Shown here in pieces: positions 16,829 to 24,755 of a DNA stretch of 32,671 nt. The stretch spans positions 1 through 32,671 of the forward strand of contig NBMH01000034.1 of the NCBI GenBank assembly GCA_002084875.1. The letters are read 5' to 3'. Position 1 is the first letter of the stretch, and each line of letters opens with the position of its first letter. This DNA comes from Anaerolineaceae bacterium 4572_78 (GTDB taxonomy: Bacteria; Chloroflexota; Anaerolineae; 4572-78). The notes below the pieces were generated by a model, which searched no databases, had not been told where the DNA came from, and was given only the letters and a program-made list of their open reading frames with translations. The translations under genes were made by a program, and so were the position numbers.

Positions 16829-17338
16829 TCATGGACTCTTTTCTTCCAAAAACTCAATAGTATCAATACGGACACCACTGGAACAATCATCTGCACAGTC
16901 TTTATGAGAATAAGTACAAGTTTGTAATATTCCGTTCTCATTGAAAGATAAATCAATATAATTTTTGGAAGGATTTGTTGTAAGAAGCATATTCTTACAT
17001 TCTCTGTAAAGAGTATCGATAAGCTTCAATTCAGCTCCCTCCTGATGAGTTCCTAGTTCTTCTTTTTTATTTTCACTCCATGAATCCGTGGTTCCGTCTC
17101 TATCGAATTCATTGTATTGTCTTTCAACAATTTCATTATATTTGGCTTTTTCCGTATTCCATACAATCAGACTCTCTTCTAATTTTGCTACTTCTTCCAT
17201 ATTGTATTCTTCTTCATCTTCATTATATCCTATTAAAAATAAAAGTATCAGACAAACAAAAATAAACAAATAATCCGTAAACTTGCCTGTTCCTTTTTTC
17301 TTTTTGGTTTTAGAATATTCAAAAAGTTTTATATTCAT
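16829..17338 (-). CDS. Hypothetical single-pass membrane protein
   Basis: 169 residues: a basic start (MNIKLFEYSKTKKKKGTGK), one membrane helix at about 22-42 (YLFIFVCLILLFLIGY), an acidic stretch DEDEEEYNMEE and an exported-looking domain with three or four cysteines (LYRECKN, QTCTY, KDCADDCSSG). The pattern C...C...C-x3-C suggests disulfides outside the cytoplasm. I do not recognise the family. The start codon abuts the conserved hairpin repeat at 17341-17377, so that repeat forms its leader. A helical W/Y-rich segment (WNTEKAKYNEIVERQYNEF) precedes the Cys part. Confidence 0.6.
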   Translation of the reverse strand: MNIKLFEYSKTKKKKGTGKFTDYLFIFVCLILLFLIGYNEDEEEYNMEEVAKLEESLIVWNTEKAKYNEIVERQYNEFDRDGTTDSWSENKKEELGTHQEGAELKLIDTLYRECKNMLLTTNPSKNYIDLSFNENGILQTCTYSHKDCADDCSSGVRIDTIEFLEEKSP

Positions 17339-17340
17339 AG

Positions 17341-17377
17341 AAATCAGCCGTTGGAACCCCCGACTTCTAGTCGTGGG
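17341..17377. repeat. Conserved hairpin repeat, copy 2 (ACTTCTAGT apex)
   Basis: AATCAGCCGTTGGAA is followed by CCCCCGACT-TCT-AGTCGTGGG, a near copy of 2991-3026. The G-T pair of copy 1 is a G-C pair here and one T is bulged, so base pairing is kept while the sequence changes. Just after it, GGAGG (17376-17380) can pair with CCTCC before a run of six T. Confidence 0.6.
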
Positions 17378-17424
17378 AGGAAAACGGAACCTGCCTCCTT
17401 TTTTGCCTTAAATCTAGTTTTCTA

Positions 17425-17469
17425 CCCGCCCCACTTCTAGTGGAGCGGGGCAAAAAAGCTCGCTTTTTC
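17425..17469. repeat. Third ACTTCTAGT hairpin and adjacent terminator-like stem
   Basis: CCCGCCCCACT-TCT-AGTGGAGCGGG is an approximately 11-bp stem with one mismatch and the same loop as the two hairpins at 3007-3026 and 17357-17377. It is followed by AAAAAGC-TC-GCTTTTT (about 17453-17468), which looks like a Rho-independent terminator, and by GTCAAAGCAAGCTTTGAAC (17472-17490), another small palindrome. Confidence 0.5.
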
Positions 17470-17499
17470 ATGTCAAAGCAAGCTTTGAACAACCCTACC

Positions 17500-17540
17500 A
17501 CGGACCCATCCCCACATGTGAGAGTGGGGGAGGGCGAAGC
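17500..17540. repeat. GC-rich palindromic repeat, copy E (partial)
   Basis: ACGGACCCATCCCCACATG then TGAGAGTGGGGGAGGGCG matches the CCCCACATGGGAG part of copies B and D. It sits just after the stop of the 152-residue gene. Confidence 0.5.
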
Positions 17541-17545
17541 AACTC

Positions 17546-18004
17546 CTAATGGAATAAATGATAGTACACACTTCCTAATGTATTAATAGTTGAATTATAA
17601 CCATTACTTATCGTATTACCAGCCGTGTTGAGAACATTACCGGTTGCCTCATAAGCATTGTAGGCTTTATCACCAATCCAGCGGACTGTTCGGTCAATGT
17701 TTCTACCAGTATCAACACCAACATCATAAGCAAAGCTTCCTGTATCTTTTGCCCATGGGGTATAATCATCCACATACCATGTGCCTATCGCACGCCCCAT
17801 CTCCTTTCTGTTTCTGTTTTTGTTCATTTCACTAGCCACATCACCAACGAAAACGCCTGTATCATACATCCATTCGCCAAAATCACGCATGGTCTGCTTT
17901 AAGCCCGTTTTGTTCATGAGATAGTTTGTGCCACAAAAGGCAACAACCGCTGTACCAATAACGGCGGTGGCTTTCCATGTAAGCGGGTTTTTAAGCACAG
18001 CCAT
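17546..18004 (-). CDS. Unknown 152-residue protein at the broken end of an RHS gene
   Basis: The protein starts MAVLKNPLTWKATAVIGTAVVAFCG, with a hydrophobic stretch at about 12-30, then runs polar and aromatic-rich (GEWMYDTGVFVGDVASEMNK, GTWYVDDYTPWAKDTGSFAYDVG) and ends with Asn/Gly/Tyr-rich short repeats. The ATG lies exactly where the RHS frame stops making sense (after STQTLDGQTW), in a different frame. It may therefore be the displaced C-terminal tip of the RHS protein joined by a deletion, or a separate gene. RHS tips are typically variable toxins. I recognise no toxin fold here. Confidence 0.45.
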   Translation of the reverse strand: MAVLKNPLTWKATAVIGTAVVAFCGTNYLMNKTGLKQTMRDFGEWMYDTGVFVGDVASEMNKNRNRKEMGRAIGTWYVDDYTPWAKDTGSFAYDVGVDTGRNIDRTVRWIGDKAYNAYEATGNVLNTAGNTISNGYNSTINTLGSVYYHLFH

Positions 18005-20015
18005 GTTTGCCCGTCTAGCGTTTGGGTGCTGGAGATAGGATTACCGATAGCATCGTATGCATAACGTAATTCGCTGGCATGACCGTTGGCATGACTGCTG
18101 GCATAAATAACTCGTCCCACTTTATCATATTCGTAAGTTTGATATGAACCATCAGGCAGACCGCGTTGTGTCATCCGACCAATGGCATCATAAGTGTACG
18201 ATATAATTTCGTCATCCTGTGTGGTACGCGTCAGGAGATTACCTTCATCATCATAAGTAAACCTGACCGTTGTTCCATCGGGATATTTTTCAGCAGTAAT
18301 TTGGTTCAACTCATCATACTCATATTCGGTGGTTTCATCATTAGCATTTGTCATGCTAACTAATCGCAAAGCATTATCATAAACGTAAGATGTTGTTGCA
18401 TTTAAGCCGCCGACATCTTCTGTTTGTTTGATGGGTAAACCAAAGGCGTTATATTCTATTTCTACTATTTTGTTAGTAGCACTATTTGACCTTGTGACAT
18501 GACTACGATTACCTAAGCGGTCATAGCCATCATACTGTGAACGGTTGACTGTACCATTTCTATCGGTGAAAGTCTCGGTTTTACGGTTGGGGGTATAGGT
18601 ATATTGCCACAGTTTATCGTCTGCATTTTTTATGCCTGTTACATGGTTAGCACTGTCATAGATGACATTAGTTCGGTATCCCAAAGCATCTACTGACCCC
18701 GAAGGACGTTGCTTTATGTCATAATCAGATTGTTCATAATTAACAATACCATCGGCTATAGTTTGAACACTTAGCATGTTATCTTCAGCATCGTAAGTAA
18801 AATCAGTTGTGACATTACGCCCTGTTCCCTTGGATTCGTAGTCAACAACCTGATGCGTTATATTACCAGCTTCATCATAATCGTAGGTAATGACCATGCC
18901 GCTTGCATCAGTTTCAGAAGTAAGCCGTCCCATATCATCATAAATGTAATGAGTTTCCTGACCTGAAGCATCAACCATTGTCAATGAATTGCCCATGTCA
19001 TCAAAATCTTTCCAGATAGTTGTGCGAGCAATCCTGCCGTAATCTTCAATTACTTGTGTCGTCAGACCAGGTACAGGTTCTACACCATCAGCAAAGAGAG
19101 GTTTAGTTTGACCAAAAGCTTCATCCCCAATACCTTGTGTATAGATGTAACGAGTGACTGTACCGAGTGGGTCAGTTATTGTTTCTACCTGCCCTTGAGC
19201 ATTATAGGCAAACGTACCGTTGGGGTAACGAGTTTTCCATTTTCATTCATAACAGACGGATACTGTTTTTCTATCAGATTGCCGACCTCACCTTCTGACA
19301 AAGCAAGCGTTGTCGCTCCTTGATTGACTTCGTAATCGTAGATGAAGGAATAAACATTACCCATCTGGTCAACAACACGTTTGATTTTATTGAATTGCGG
19401 TTCATAAGTATATAACTGAGTTTGAACTTGAGACATGTCGCGTTCATCAGGTGCTAAATCACATGGAAGTTGTCGGGGAAATTTGGTCACCAGGTGACAT
19501 GTCATTCACCAACTGATAAGATACATCGCTAGGGGTGAAGGAATGAATTTCTTGGGTGGATGTATATCTGCCCGTAGTCGAATCATAAACTCGACGAGAT
19601 GGCAGTTCGGTTTGAACTATACGCCCATGTTCATCATAAAAGTCAAGCCTTGCTATTGGTCACCACCTGTATTTATATCAGATGTAAATGTTATCGGCTG
19701 ACTTGCCGTACCAACTGCATGCAAGTGACCAAGTGTTTTTAATTCGGAATTAGTTTGTCCTTTGACCACCACGCCAGGTTCAATGGTCAAAGTAACATCA
19801 TCATTAACTGTGACATCACTTGTTAAAATATAAGGGCTATTGGTAATAACCCATGTTGTGGATTGAGTAATCACTCCACCAATATCAGTGCTTAAAGGTT
19901 TTGCAAAGACAGCTTGACTATTCAGGTTAAACATTCCAACAGCCATCATCACAAAACATAAACCAAATACCAACGATACAACTAAACGATTAATTTTTGC
20001 TTTCATTAACTCCAC
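18005..20015 (-). pseudogene. Broken secreted RHS/YD-repeat protein gene
   Basis: The 5' piece (19653-20015) encodes a signal peptide (VVSLVFGLCFVMMAVGMF, AVFAKP) and the start of a beta-helix (ILTSDVTVNDDVTLTIEPGV), ending at a stop after NTGGDQ. A different frame then resumes (RLDFYDEHGRIVQTELPS) up to a stop near 19450. A third piece follows (YTYEPQFNKIKRVVDQMG), and from about 19225 down to 18005 come classic YD repeats (YIYDDMGRLTSETDASG, YTYDAIGRMTQRGLPDGS). The change near 19222-19225 is a one-base slip in a run of four G on the plus strand; five would restore VTPNGTFAYNAQG. Intact RHS proteins are large wall- or membrane-linked shells that release a C-terminal toxin. This copy lacks most of its beta-helix and should not make full-length protein. 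Confidence 0.8.
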
Positions 20016-20028
20016 TCCTTAGATACTA

Positions 20029-20096
20029 CGTAACCGTTCACCCCAACCCGCCACTCCCACGATCGGGGGGAGAGGGTGAGGTTTACTAAAGTAAAC
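20029..20096. repeat. GC-rich palindromic repeat, copy F, with a small palindrome
   Basis: CGTAACCGTTCACCCCAACC is followed by CCCACGATCGGGGGGAGAG, sharing the CGTAACCGTTCACCCC start of copies B and D. It ends with GTTTACT-AA-AGTAAAC (20081-20096), a perfect 7-bp inverted repeat. The gap 20016-20160 holds nothing else; it separates the RHS pseudogene start from the end of the metallophosphoesterase. Confidence 0.6.
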
Positions 20097-20160
20097 ATAT
20101 AAAAACTTTAACAAAAAGTTAGAACCTCAGCACATTATAACCTGTTTTAAGATTTAGAAT

Positions 20161-21366
20161 TTATCTTTGAAATTCTGTTCCTTCAATTTCTATCAGAGTC
20201 ATTTCTGGGGGGCAAAATAAACGAATGCGTGGAGCACTCATCCCTTCCAAACCAACACCGCGACTGACATACAATGTTGTCCCGTTTTCATCATATCGTC
20301 CCATTTCATACCGCTTACCTGTCATGGCACTGGTGATAACAGCTCCATAAAATGGAACGCGAACCTGCCCACCATGCGTATGCCCACATAGAAATAAATC
20401 AACATCAAATTTTTGCACAAGAGGCATCAATTCAGGTGAATGGTAAAGGAAAATGGTAGTGTTGTTCTTAGTTTTTTGGGCGATTAACATTTCAAATTGC
20501 TGTTCGTCATAAGGCATGTCATGGCTACAATCCATACCAAGTAAAGTCAAATTTCGCCCTTCACCTAAATCAACTTCAATCATGTCATGGCGAAGTAATC
20601 GAACATGAGAATCATCAAAGTGCTGAGAAGCTACACCTGCCACGTCAACTGGGGGGCTACCAAGTATGGCATAGACTCCGTAGGTGGCATGAATCTTGCT
20701 CAATAGACCACGAACCTGTTCAATTGAAATTGGGTCTTTGGTATAGGAAAGATTGAGATAATCTCCAGTAATGATGATTAGTTCAGGTTGGGCAGTTTCA
20801 ATCAATTCCAAAATTTTATCTTCACGCTTAGTTAATCTTTCAAGATGAATATCACTGATGTGTAATATGCGAATAGGTGGAGCATTTTTTGGTAAATGAG
20901 GCGATTTAATCGTTAGATGAGTCAAATTAAGACGATGCGGCTCAAAAGCCATACCCCACAAATAGCTAATTGTTCCCATGAGTTGTAGGGCAATCATCAT
21001 GGCTAAGCCAATCGTTGACTTCCAAAATGAGAATAGTAAACTTAATGCCGATACTCCTATACGAGGCAGGAGCATGATTAATAGTTGTGAGCCGATGGGT
21101 CCATAAGAGATACGTCTTTTTGGTAATTGCCGAAGTAGTACCAAATCAATCAGCACAGTACTTACAAATGTTATGCCAGCCACAAAGGCTGTTCTTAAAT
21201 TGACGAATCGCCACAACAAGTAATTGGTAATGAAGGTGAGCGATAAAAGCCCCCAATTGACAAGCAATGGTTGACGACTTGGTATATCCAATTTTAGCAT
21301 TATCTGATGTAATCCACGTTCGGTTAATGCTTCAGGATTTGGTTTTGAGATTTTTGCTTTTTGCAT
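20161..21366 (-). CDS. Membrane-anchored metallophosphoesterase with altered GNHD motif
   Basis: A 401-residue protein of the YkuE/calcineurin-like phosphoesterase group. About three or four membrane helices fall in residues 35-140 (NWGLLSLTFITNYLLW and others). The catalytic domain follows: D172-x-H174 in ILHISDIHLE, G201-D202 in IIITGDYLN, H309 in FLYHSPELMP and GHTH at 328-331. The GNH-D/E motif that normally supplies a metal ligand and a catalytic His is replaced by GSPPVD at 236-241. I recall GSPxVD variants in Chloroflexota homologues, so this may be a subfamily trait, but activity cannot be assumed. It starts 41 bases after murD, so the two are probably one operon acting at the envelope. 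GGAAAT precedes the ATG. Confidence 0.85.
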   Translation of the reverse strand: MQKAKISKPNPEALTERGLHQIMLKLDIPSRQPLLVNWGLLSLTFITNYLLWRFVNLRTAFVAGITFVSTVLIDLVLLRQLPKRRISYGPIGSQLLIMLLPRIGVSALSLLFSFWKSTIGLAMMIALQLMGTISYLWGMAFEPHRLNLTHLTIKSPHLPKNAPPIRILHISDIHLERLTKREDKILELIETAQPELIIITGDYLNLSYTKDPISIEQVRGLLSKIHATYGVYAILGSPPVDVAGVASQHFDDSHVRLLRHDMIEVDLGEGRNLTLLGMDCSHDMPYDEQQFEMLIAQKTKNNTTIFLYHSPELMPLVQKFDVDLFLCGHTHGGQVRVPFYGAVITSAMTGKRYEMGRYDENGTTLYVSRGVGLEGMSAPRIRLFCPPEMTLIEIEGTEFQR

Positions 21367-21407
21367 AATTATTTCCGATAGACTCCAGTATATACATGGG
21401 ATTTCGA

Positions 21408-22871
21408 TTAAACCAATTGGCGGAAATGCTCTCCTCTTTCGGCAAAATCGAGATAAGCATCAAAACTTGTTCCACCAGGTGATAGCAAAACAACATCTCC
21501 CGCAACGGAAATTTCTTTGCTTTTGCTCACCGCATTTTCCAATGTATGACAACGATATACAGATAAAGATTGACCTGTTATCATCAATTCTTTCTGCACC
21601 GCCTCATAAATTAAATCTTGGTCATAGCCAAATAAAATTAAATGCTTGACTTGCTTTGTTATCAATCGAGCCGCCTCTTGCCATGGCAAATCTTTATCTT
21701 TTCCGCCCGCTAACAAAACAAGTGGTTCCTTGAATGCTTTCACTCCCGCAATCAACCGTTCAGGTGAGGTAGCAACACTGTCATTATAAAAAGCAATCCC
21801 ATCTTTAATAGCGACTAATTCAAGCCGATGTGCTACTCCTGTAAACGTGGTAGCAATTTCAGCCATTGCTTCAATGCTCGCCCCGCCTGCGGCAGCAATA
21901 GCACATGCCGCTAAAATATTATCAATGTTATGCTTGCCTCGTAATTTAATCGCTGAAACGGGATTTATGGGGATAACCATTCCATGCCTGACCAATGAAA
22001 TTTTATTATCAACAATACAAGTGCCATTTTTCACCTGCTCATTTCGACTAAACCACATAATTGAAGCCACCAAATCATAAGCAAAGTTTCTAGTAATTGG
22101 GTCATCCCAACCTAAAACCGCTACATGATTTGGTTTCAAATAATGCACTAATGACGATTTGGCATGAGTGTAGGCAACCATTGTTTTGTGTCGGTCTAAG
22201 TGATTGGGAGTTATATTGAGCAATGCCCCGATGTGAGGACTCCAGCCATGTGACAGTGATGGAGATGGAGAAAATATAGTTGCACTCGGATGGAAATATT
22301 CTAGCTGAAAACTGCTCAATTCCATGACAACTTTGTGGTCGGATTTAATTTGATTTAAGCGGGCTATCAATGGACGACCAATATTACCGCCAACATAAGT
22401 TATAAATCCGCTTGCATGCATCATCTTTCCAACGAGGGTAGTAGTGGTAGTTTTGCCACTTGAACCTGAAATGCCAATTATTGGGGTGGGACACTCATGA
22501 CAAAAGATACGGGTTTCAGTACTTAGGGGAATGTTGTATGCTATTGCCTGTTGCAAAAAAGGGATATTTATTGGCACGCCAGGACTAACCACAATTAAAT
22601 CAGGACGTTTTGGGGGGCAATATCCCGCAAAGGATTGCGGAGTTTCTATGTCAAATAGACTGTCAGGATGTCCGCCGAGCATGTATGTAATATCTAAATC
22701 ATGCAACTGCTCAATACTGTTTTGTAATTTATCAGCCGATTCCATGTCGGTAACTATAACGGTAGCTCCCTGTTCAGCTAAAAAGCGAGTTATCGCTATG
22801 CCTTCTCGGGCTAAACCTACAACAATAATGTTCAGGTTGCTAAAATCTGTTTGCGAAAAATTTAGGCTCAT
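21408..22871 (-). CDS. murD: UDP-N-acetylmuramoylalanine--D-glutamate ligase
   Basis: MurD adds D-glutamate to UDP-MurNAc-L-Ala with ATP in cytoplasmic peptidoglycan precursor synthesis. The 487 residues contain the N-terminal Rossmann-like UDP-binding part (IIVVGLAREGIAITRFL), VSPGVP at about 95-100, the ATP loop GISGSSGKTTTTT at 133-145, NITPNHLDRH in the central domain, FYNDSVATSPERLIAGV at the hinge and LLAGGKDKDLPW in the C-terminal domain. Length is slightly above the usual 440-460. Its start ATG overlaps the stop of the upstream small gene as ATGA, so translation is coupled. A metallophosphoesterase gene follows. No other mur genes are in the window. Confidence 0.95.
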   Translation of the reverse strand: MSLNFSQTDFSNLNIIVVGLAREGIAITRFLAEQGATVIVTDMESADKLQNSIEQLHDLDITYMLGGHPDSLFDIETPQSFAGYCPPKRPDLIVVSPGVPINIPFLQQAIAYNIPLSTETRIFCHECPTPIIGISGSSGKTTTTTLVGKMMHASGFITYVGGNIGRPLIARLNQIKSDHKVVMELSSFQLEYFHPSATIFSPSPSLSHGWSPHIGALLNITPNHLDRHKTMVAYTHAKSSLVHYLKPNHVAVLGWDDPITRNFAYDLVASIMWFSRNEQVKNGTCIVDNKISLVRHGMVIPINPVSAIKLRGKHNIDNILAACAIAAAGGASIEAMAEIATTFTGVAHRLELVAIKDGIAFYNDSVATSPERLIAGVKAFKEPLVLLAGGKDKDLPWQEAARLITKQVKHLILFGYDQDLIYEAVQKELMITGQSLSVYRCHTLENAVSKSKEISVAGDVVLLSPGGTSFDAYLDFAERGEHFRQLV

Positions 22872-23182
22872 TGTACTAATGCAAGTGAATTATGATGATA
22901 ATCTACAGGCATGTGAAATATTGGTTTTGTCTGAGGATAATAAACAAGTTTTTCAGACGAACTTAATGGAATATCTAATAATTCAACCAAGATAGCAAAC
23001 GAGTGTGGACATGTATCTGGCACATACTTCAAAACAATATCCATCCGATGTAAAATTTCCTTATGCGAAAGCGAGTTAAAACTTCCCGTAGCATTAACCA
23101 ACTGTAAAAAGTTTTTCAATGTGTTTTCATCCGCTTGAGGAATATTATCTAAGGCAAATAAAATTATTTGTTTGACATACAA
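22868..23182 (-). CDS. Small hypothetical protein upstream of murD
   Basis: 104 residues, soluble and largely helical (LDNIPQADENTLKNFLQLVNATGSF, HRMDIVLKYVPDTCPHSFAILVELLDIPL). I do not recognise it. The only full-length start is TTG at 23180-23182, with an in-frame stop (TAG) two codons before it. That TTG shares a base with the ATG of the divergent permease remnant, leaving no room for a promoter. The gene may therefore have lost its own 5' end in the deletion events seen next door. Its stop overlaps the murD ATG. Confidence 0.45.
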   Translation of the reverse strand: MYVKQIILFALDNIPQADENTLKNFLQLVNATGSFNSLSHKEILHRMDIVLKYVPDTCPHSFAILVELLDIPLSSSEKLVYYPQTKPIFHMPVDYHHNSLALVQ

Positions 23183-23514
23183 TGACTATCACTAAATTTT
23201 TTACCATTGCTTACCGTAATTTGATTCGCAACGGTCGCAGAACTGCTTTGACGGCATTAGCCGTGGCTCTGGGACTGGTTGTTGTTATGGCAATCAGTGC
23301 TTTATTAGCGGGGATGCTTGACACCATGCTGGCAGATACTGTGATTGAAGGTATGGCTTTTGGAACCACAATGTACGGTGGATTCGCCCCAGACCAATTC
23401 ATCATCCTTTCGTTGTTGTTGCTGGTCATTGTGTTGTTGGCATCCCTCTATCCTGCCTGGTATGCCGCTAGAATTGAACCCGTGGAAGCATTACTCTCCC
23501 CCTCTTGTCAGTAG
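23182..23514 (+). pseudogene. FtsX/MacB-type ABC permease with its middle deleted
   Basis: Residues 1-55 are a normal permease N-terminus (FFTIAYRNLIRNGRRTALTALAV followed by a membrane helix LGLVVVMAISALLAGML). From about residue 56 the sequence jumps to the family's C-terminus (EGMAFGTTMYGGFAPDQFI, then LLLVIVLLASLYPAWYAARIEPVEAL). About 280-300 residues, including the periplasmic domain and two helices, are missing, although the frame is kept. Normal members are about 380-420 residues with four helices. No ABC ATPase partner is in the window. The last codons run into a repeat copy. A working transporter is unlikely. Confidence 0.8.
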
Positions 23515-23605
23515 CCCCCACCCCCAACCCCTCCCCTACAAGGAGAGGGTAGCACGATTCCCCTCTCCATAAGTGGAAGGGCTAGGGTGGGGTGAACGGT
23601 TGTTA
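23497..23605. repeat. GC-rich palindromic repeat, copy G (inverted)
   Basis: On the minus strand it starts AACCGTTCACCCCACCC and continues with CCCTCTCCTTGTAGGGGAGG and GGGGGCTACTGACAAG, matching copies A, B and D. It joins the 3' ends of the permease remnant and the PAP2 remnant and supplies the last permease codons. Confidence 0.75.
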
Positions 23606-24044
23606 ACCCCGCATCACTTTTGCAATAACTGCTCCTAAAATCAAACCTGCTATGACATCAGCCACATAATGAATACCAATGCGTACTCGTGCTAGAGCAA
23701 TAATTATTGCCAGTATTCCGAGTAGACAGCCAAGTGGTTTATTAAAAAAATAAATTGATGTGGCAAAGGCAGCTATGCGAGCCGAATGTCCAGAGGGAAA
23801 ACTGTATTTCGGCTTCAACTACAAGTACCATAAATGTACTTTTTGAAGCATGCCTGAGAGTATCGTTATCATGTGCAATTCCCCACAAATAACAAAGCAA
23901 AAGTAATACAATAGCCAAATTCCCATCCCCCAAGTGAGCAGTGCACGAGTACGCATGCCACTCATGGGAAGATGGGTCTAATTGTAAGTATGTGCTAAGT
24001 AAATCATCCCAATAGCATGGGACGGTACTATGATAAGTGTTCAC
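23603..24044 (-). pseudogene. PAP2-family lipid phosphatase with deletion and frameshift
   Basis: The 5' half (23820-24044) reads HLGDGNLAIVLLLLCYLWGI and FMVLVVEAE, the PAP2 N-terminal helices. The 3' half, in another frame from about 23818, reads PKYSFPSGHSARIAAFATSI and ARVRIGIHYVADVIAG, giving the PSGH and R-x5-H-x3-D phosphatase motifs. The preceding K-x6-RP motif is missing, so roughly 20-30 residues and the frame have been lost at 23815-23825. PAP2 enzymes dephosphorylate lipid phosphates such as undecaprenyl pyrophosphate or phosphatidylglycerophosphate. It follows the NTP-transferase remnant closely, as if once part of that operon. Confidence 0.75.
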
Positions 24045-24053
24045 AAAAAACTG

Positions 24054-24711
24054 TTATACTTTTTCCAATTCAGATTTGACTAATAGATATTGGGATAATT
24101 TGTCCACATCCATGCCTATTTCAGCTCGAGGATAATTTATTACTCTACCGTTAATACCGAGTGCTTCATTGACTCGTTTGGCACCTTCTGTGATGTCCAT
24201 TAGACCAAGTAAAAAACGGAAGATGAATACAAAACCGAGCAAACGGGCTTGGGAAAGGAAGTTTTTGCGGCGGGTAGTTAAGCCGCGAATTAACTCCAGA
24301 TTTGTCTTGGTAGAACGTCTGCCAATAAAGAATAAATCCCCTCCTGAAAAGGCACCGTCTCTCATTCGAGTAAAGGTACGTTTGGATTCAGGGAAACGTG
24401 ATTCCATTATCTTTCTTTTCTTCATTCGGGGCAATTTTTTCTATGAGTTGCAATCCTGCCAATGCATTATCCAACATAGCACCTTTATTCTCAAGATAAT
24501 GTACGGGATAATCAGCAGTATTAAAATCACCAGGTTTAAGACCGACAATGGCAAGACCATCTACATGTTTTGAGCCCATCAAAGCATCAGCCACCCACCT
24601 AATCATCGGCTTACCTCCCATTGGTAAAAGGGCTTTTTTCTCAATGCCAGTTTCTTTGTATAAGGCACTAAGCTTTTTTAATTTTCCACCAGCTAAAATT
24701 ATCGTTTTCAT
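24054..24711 (-). pseudogene. MobA-like NTP transferase with its middle deleted
   Basis: The N-terminal part from ATG 24711 (AAGGAG just upstream) reads MKTIILAGGKLKKLSALY, KKALLPMGGKPMIRWVADAL and GAMLDNALAGLQLIEKIAPNEEK, the nucleotide-binding half. Near 24405-24432 the frame changes, and the other frame gives MESRFPESKRTFTRMRDGAFSGGDLF, TTRRKNFLSQARLLGF and AEIGMDVDKLSQYLLVKSELE, the C-terminal half. About 50-60 residues between them, expected to hold the strand and acidic metal motif after LDNA, are missing. The gene sits directly after the epimerase and before the PAP2 remnant. Intact relatives probably make an activated nucleotide-sugar or lipid head group. Confidence 0.8.
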
Positions 24712-24755
24712 AATTTCACTCCTTTTGACTTTGCATTTTACTACAAACATATTAT

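Noticed and set aside
21408-22871. Insertion in MurD (SPSPSLSHGWSPHIG)
   Set aside because: The extra residues before LLNITPN are small and fit the looser Chloroflexota-type sequence; all catalytic motifs are intact.
22531-22995. 154-codon open frame on the plus strand
   Set aside because: It is antisense to murD and the upstream small gene, both of which have clear protein evidence.
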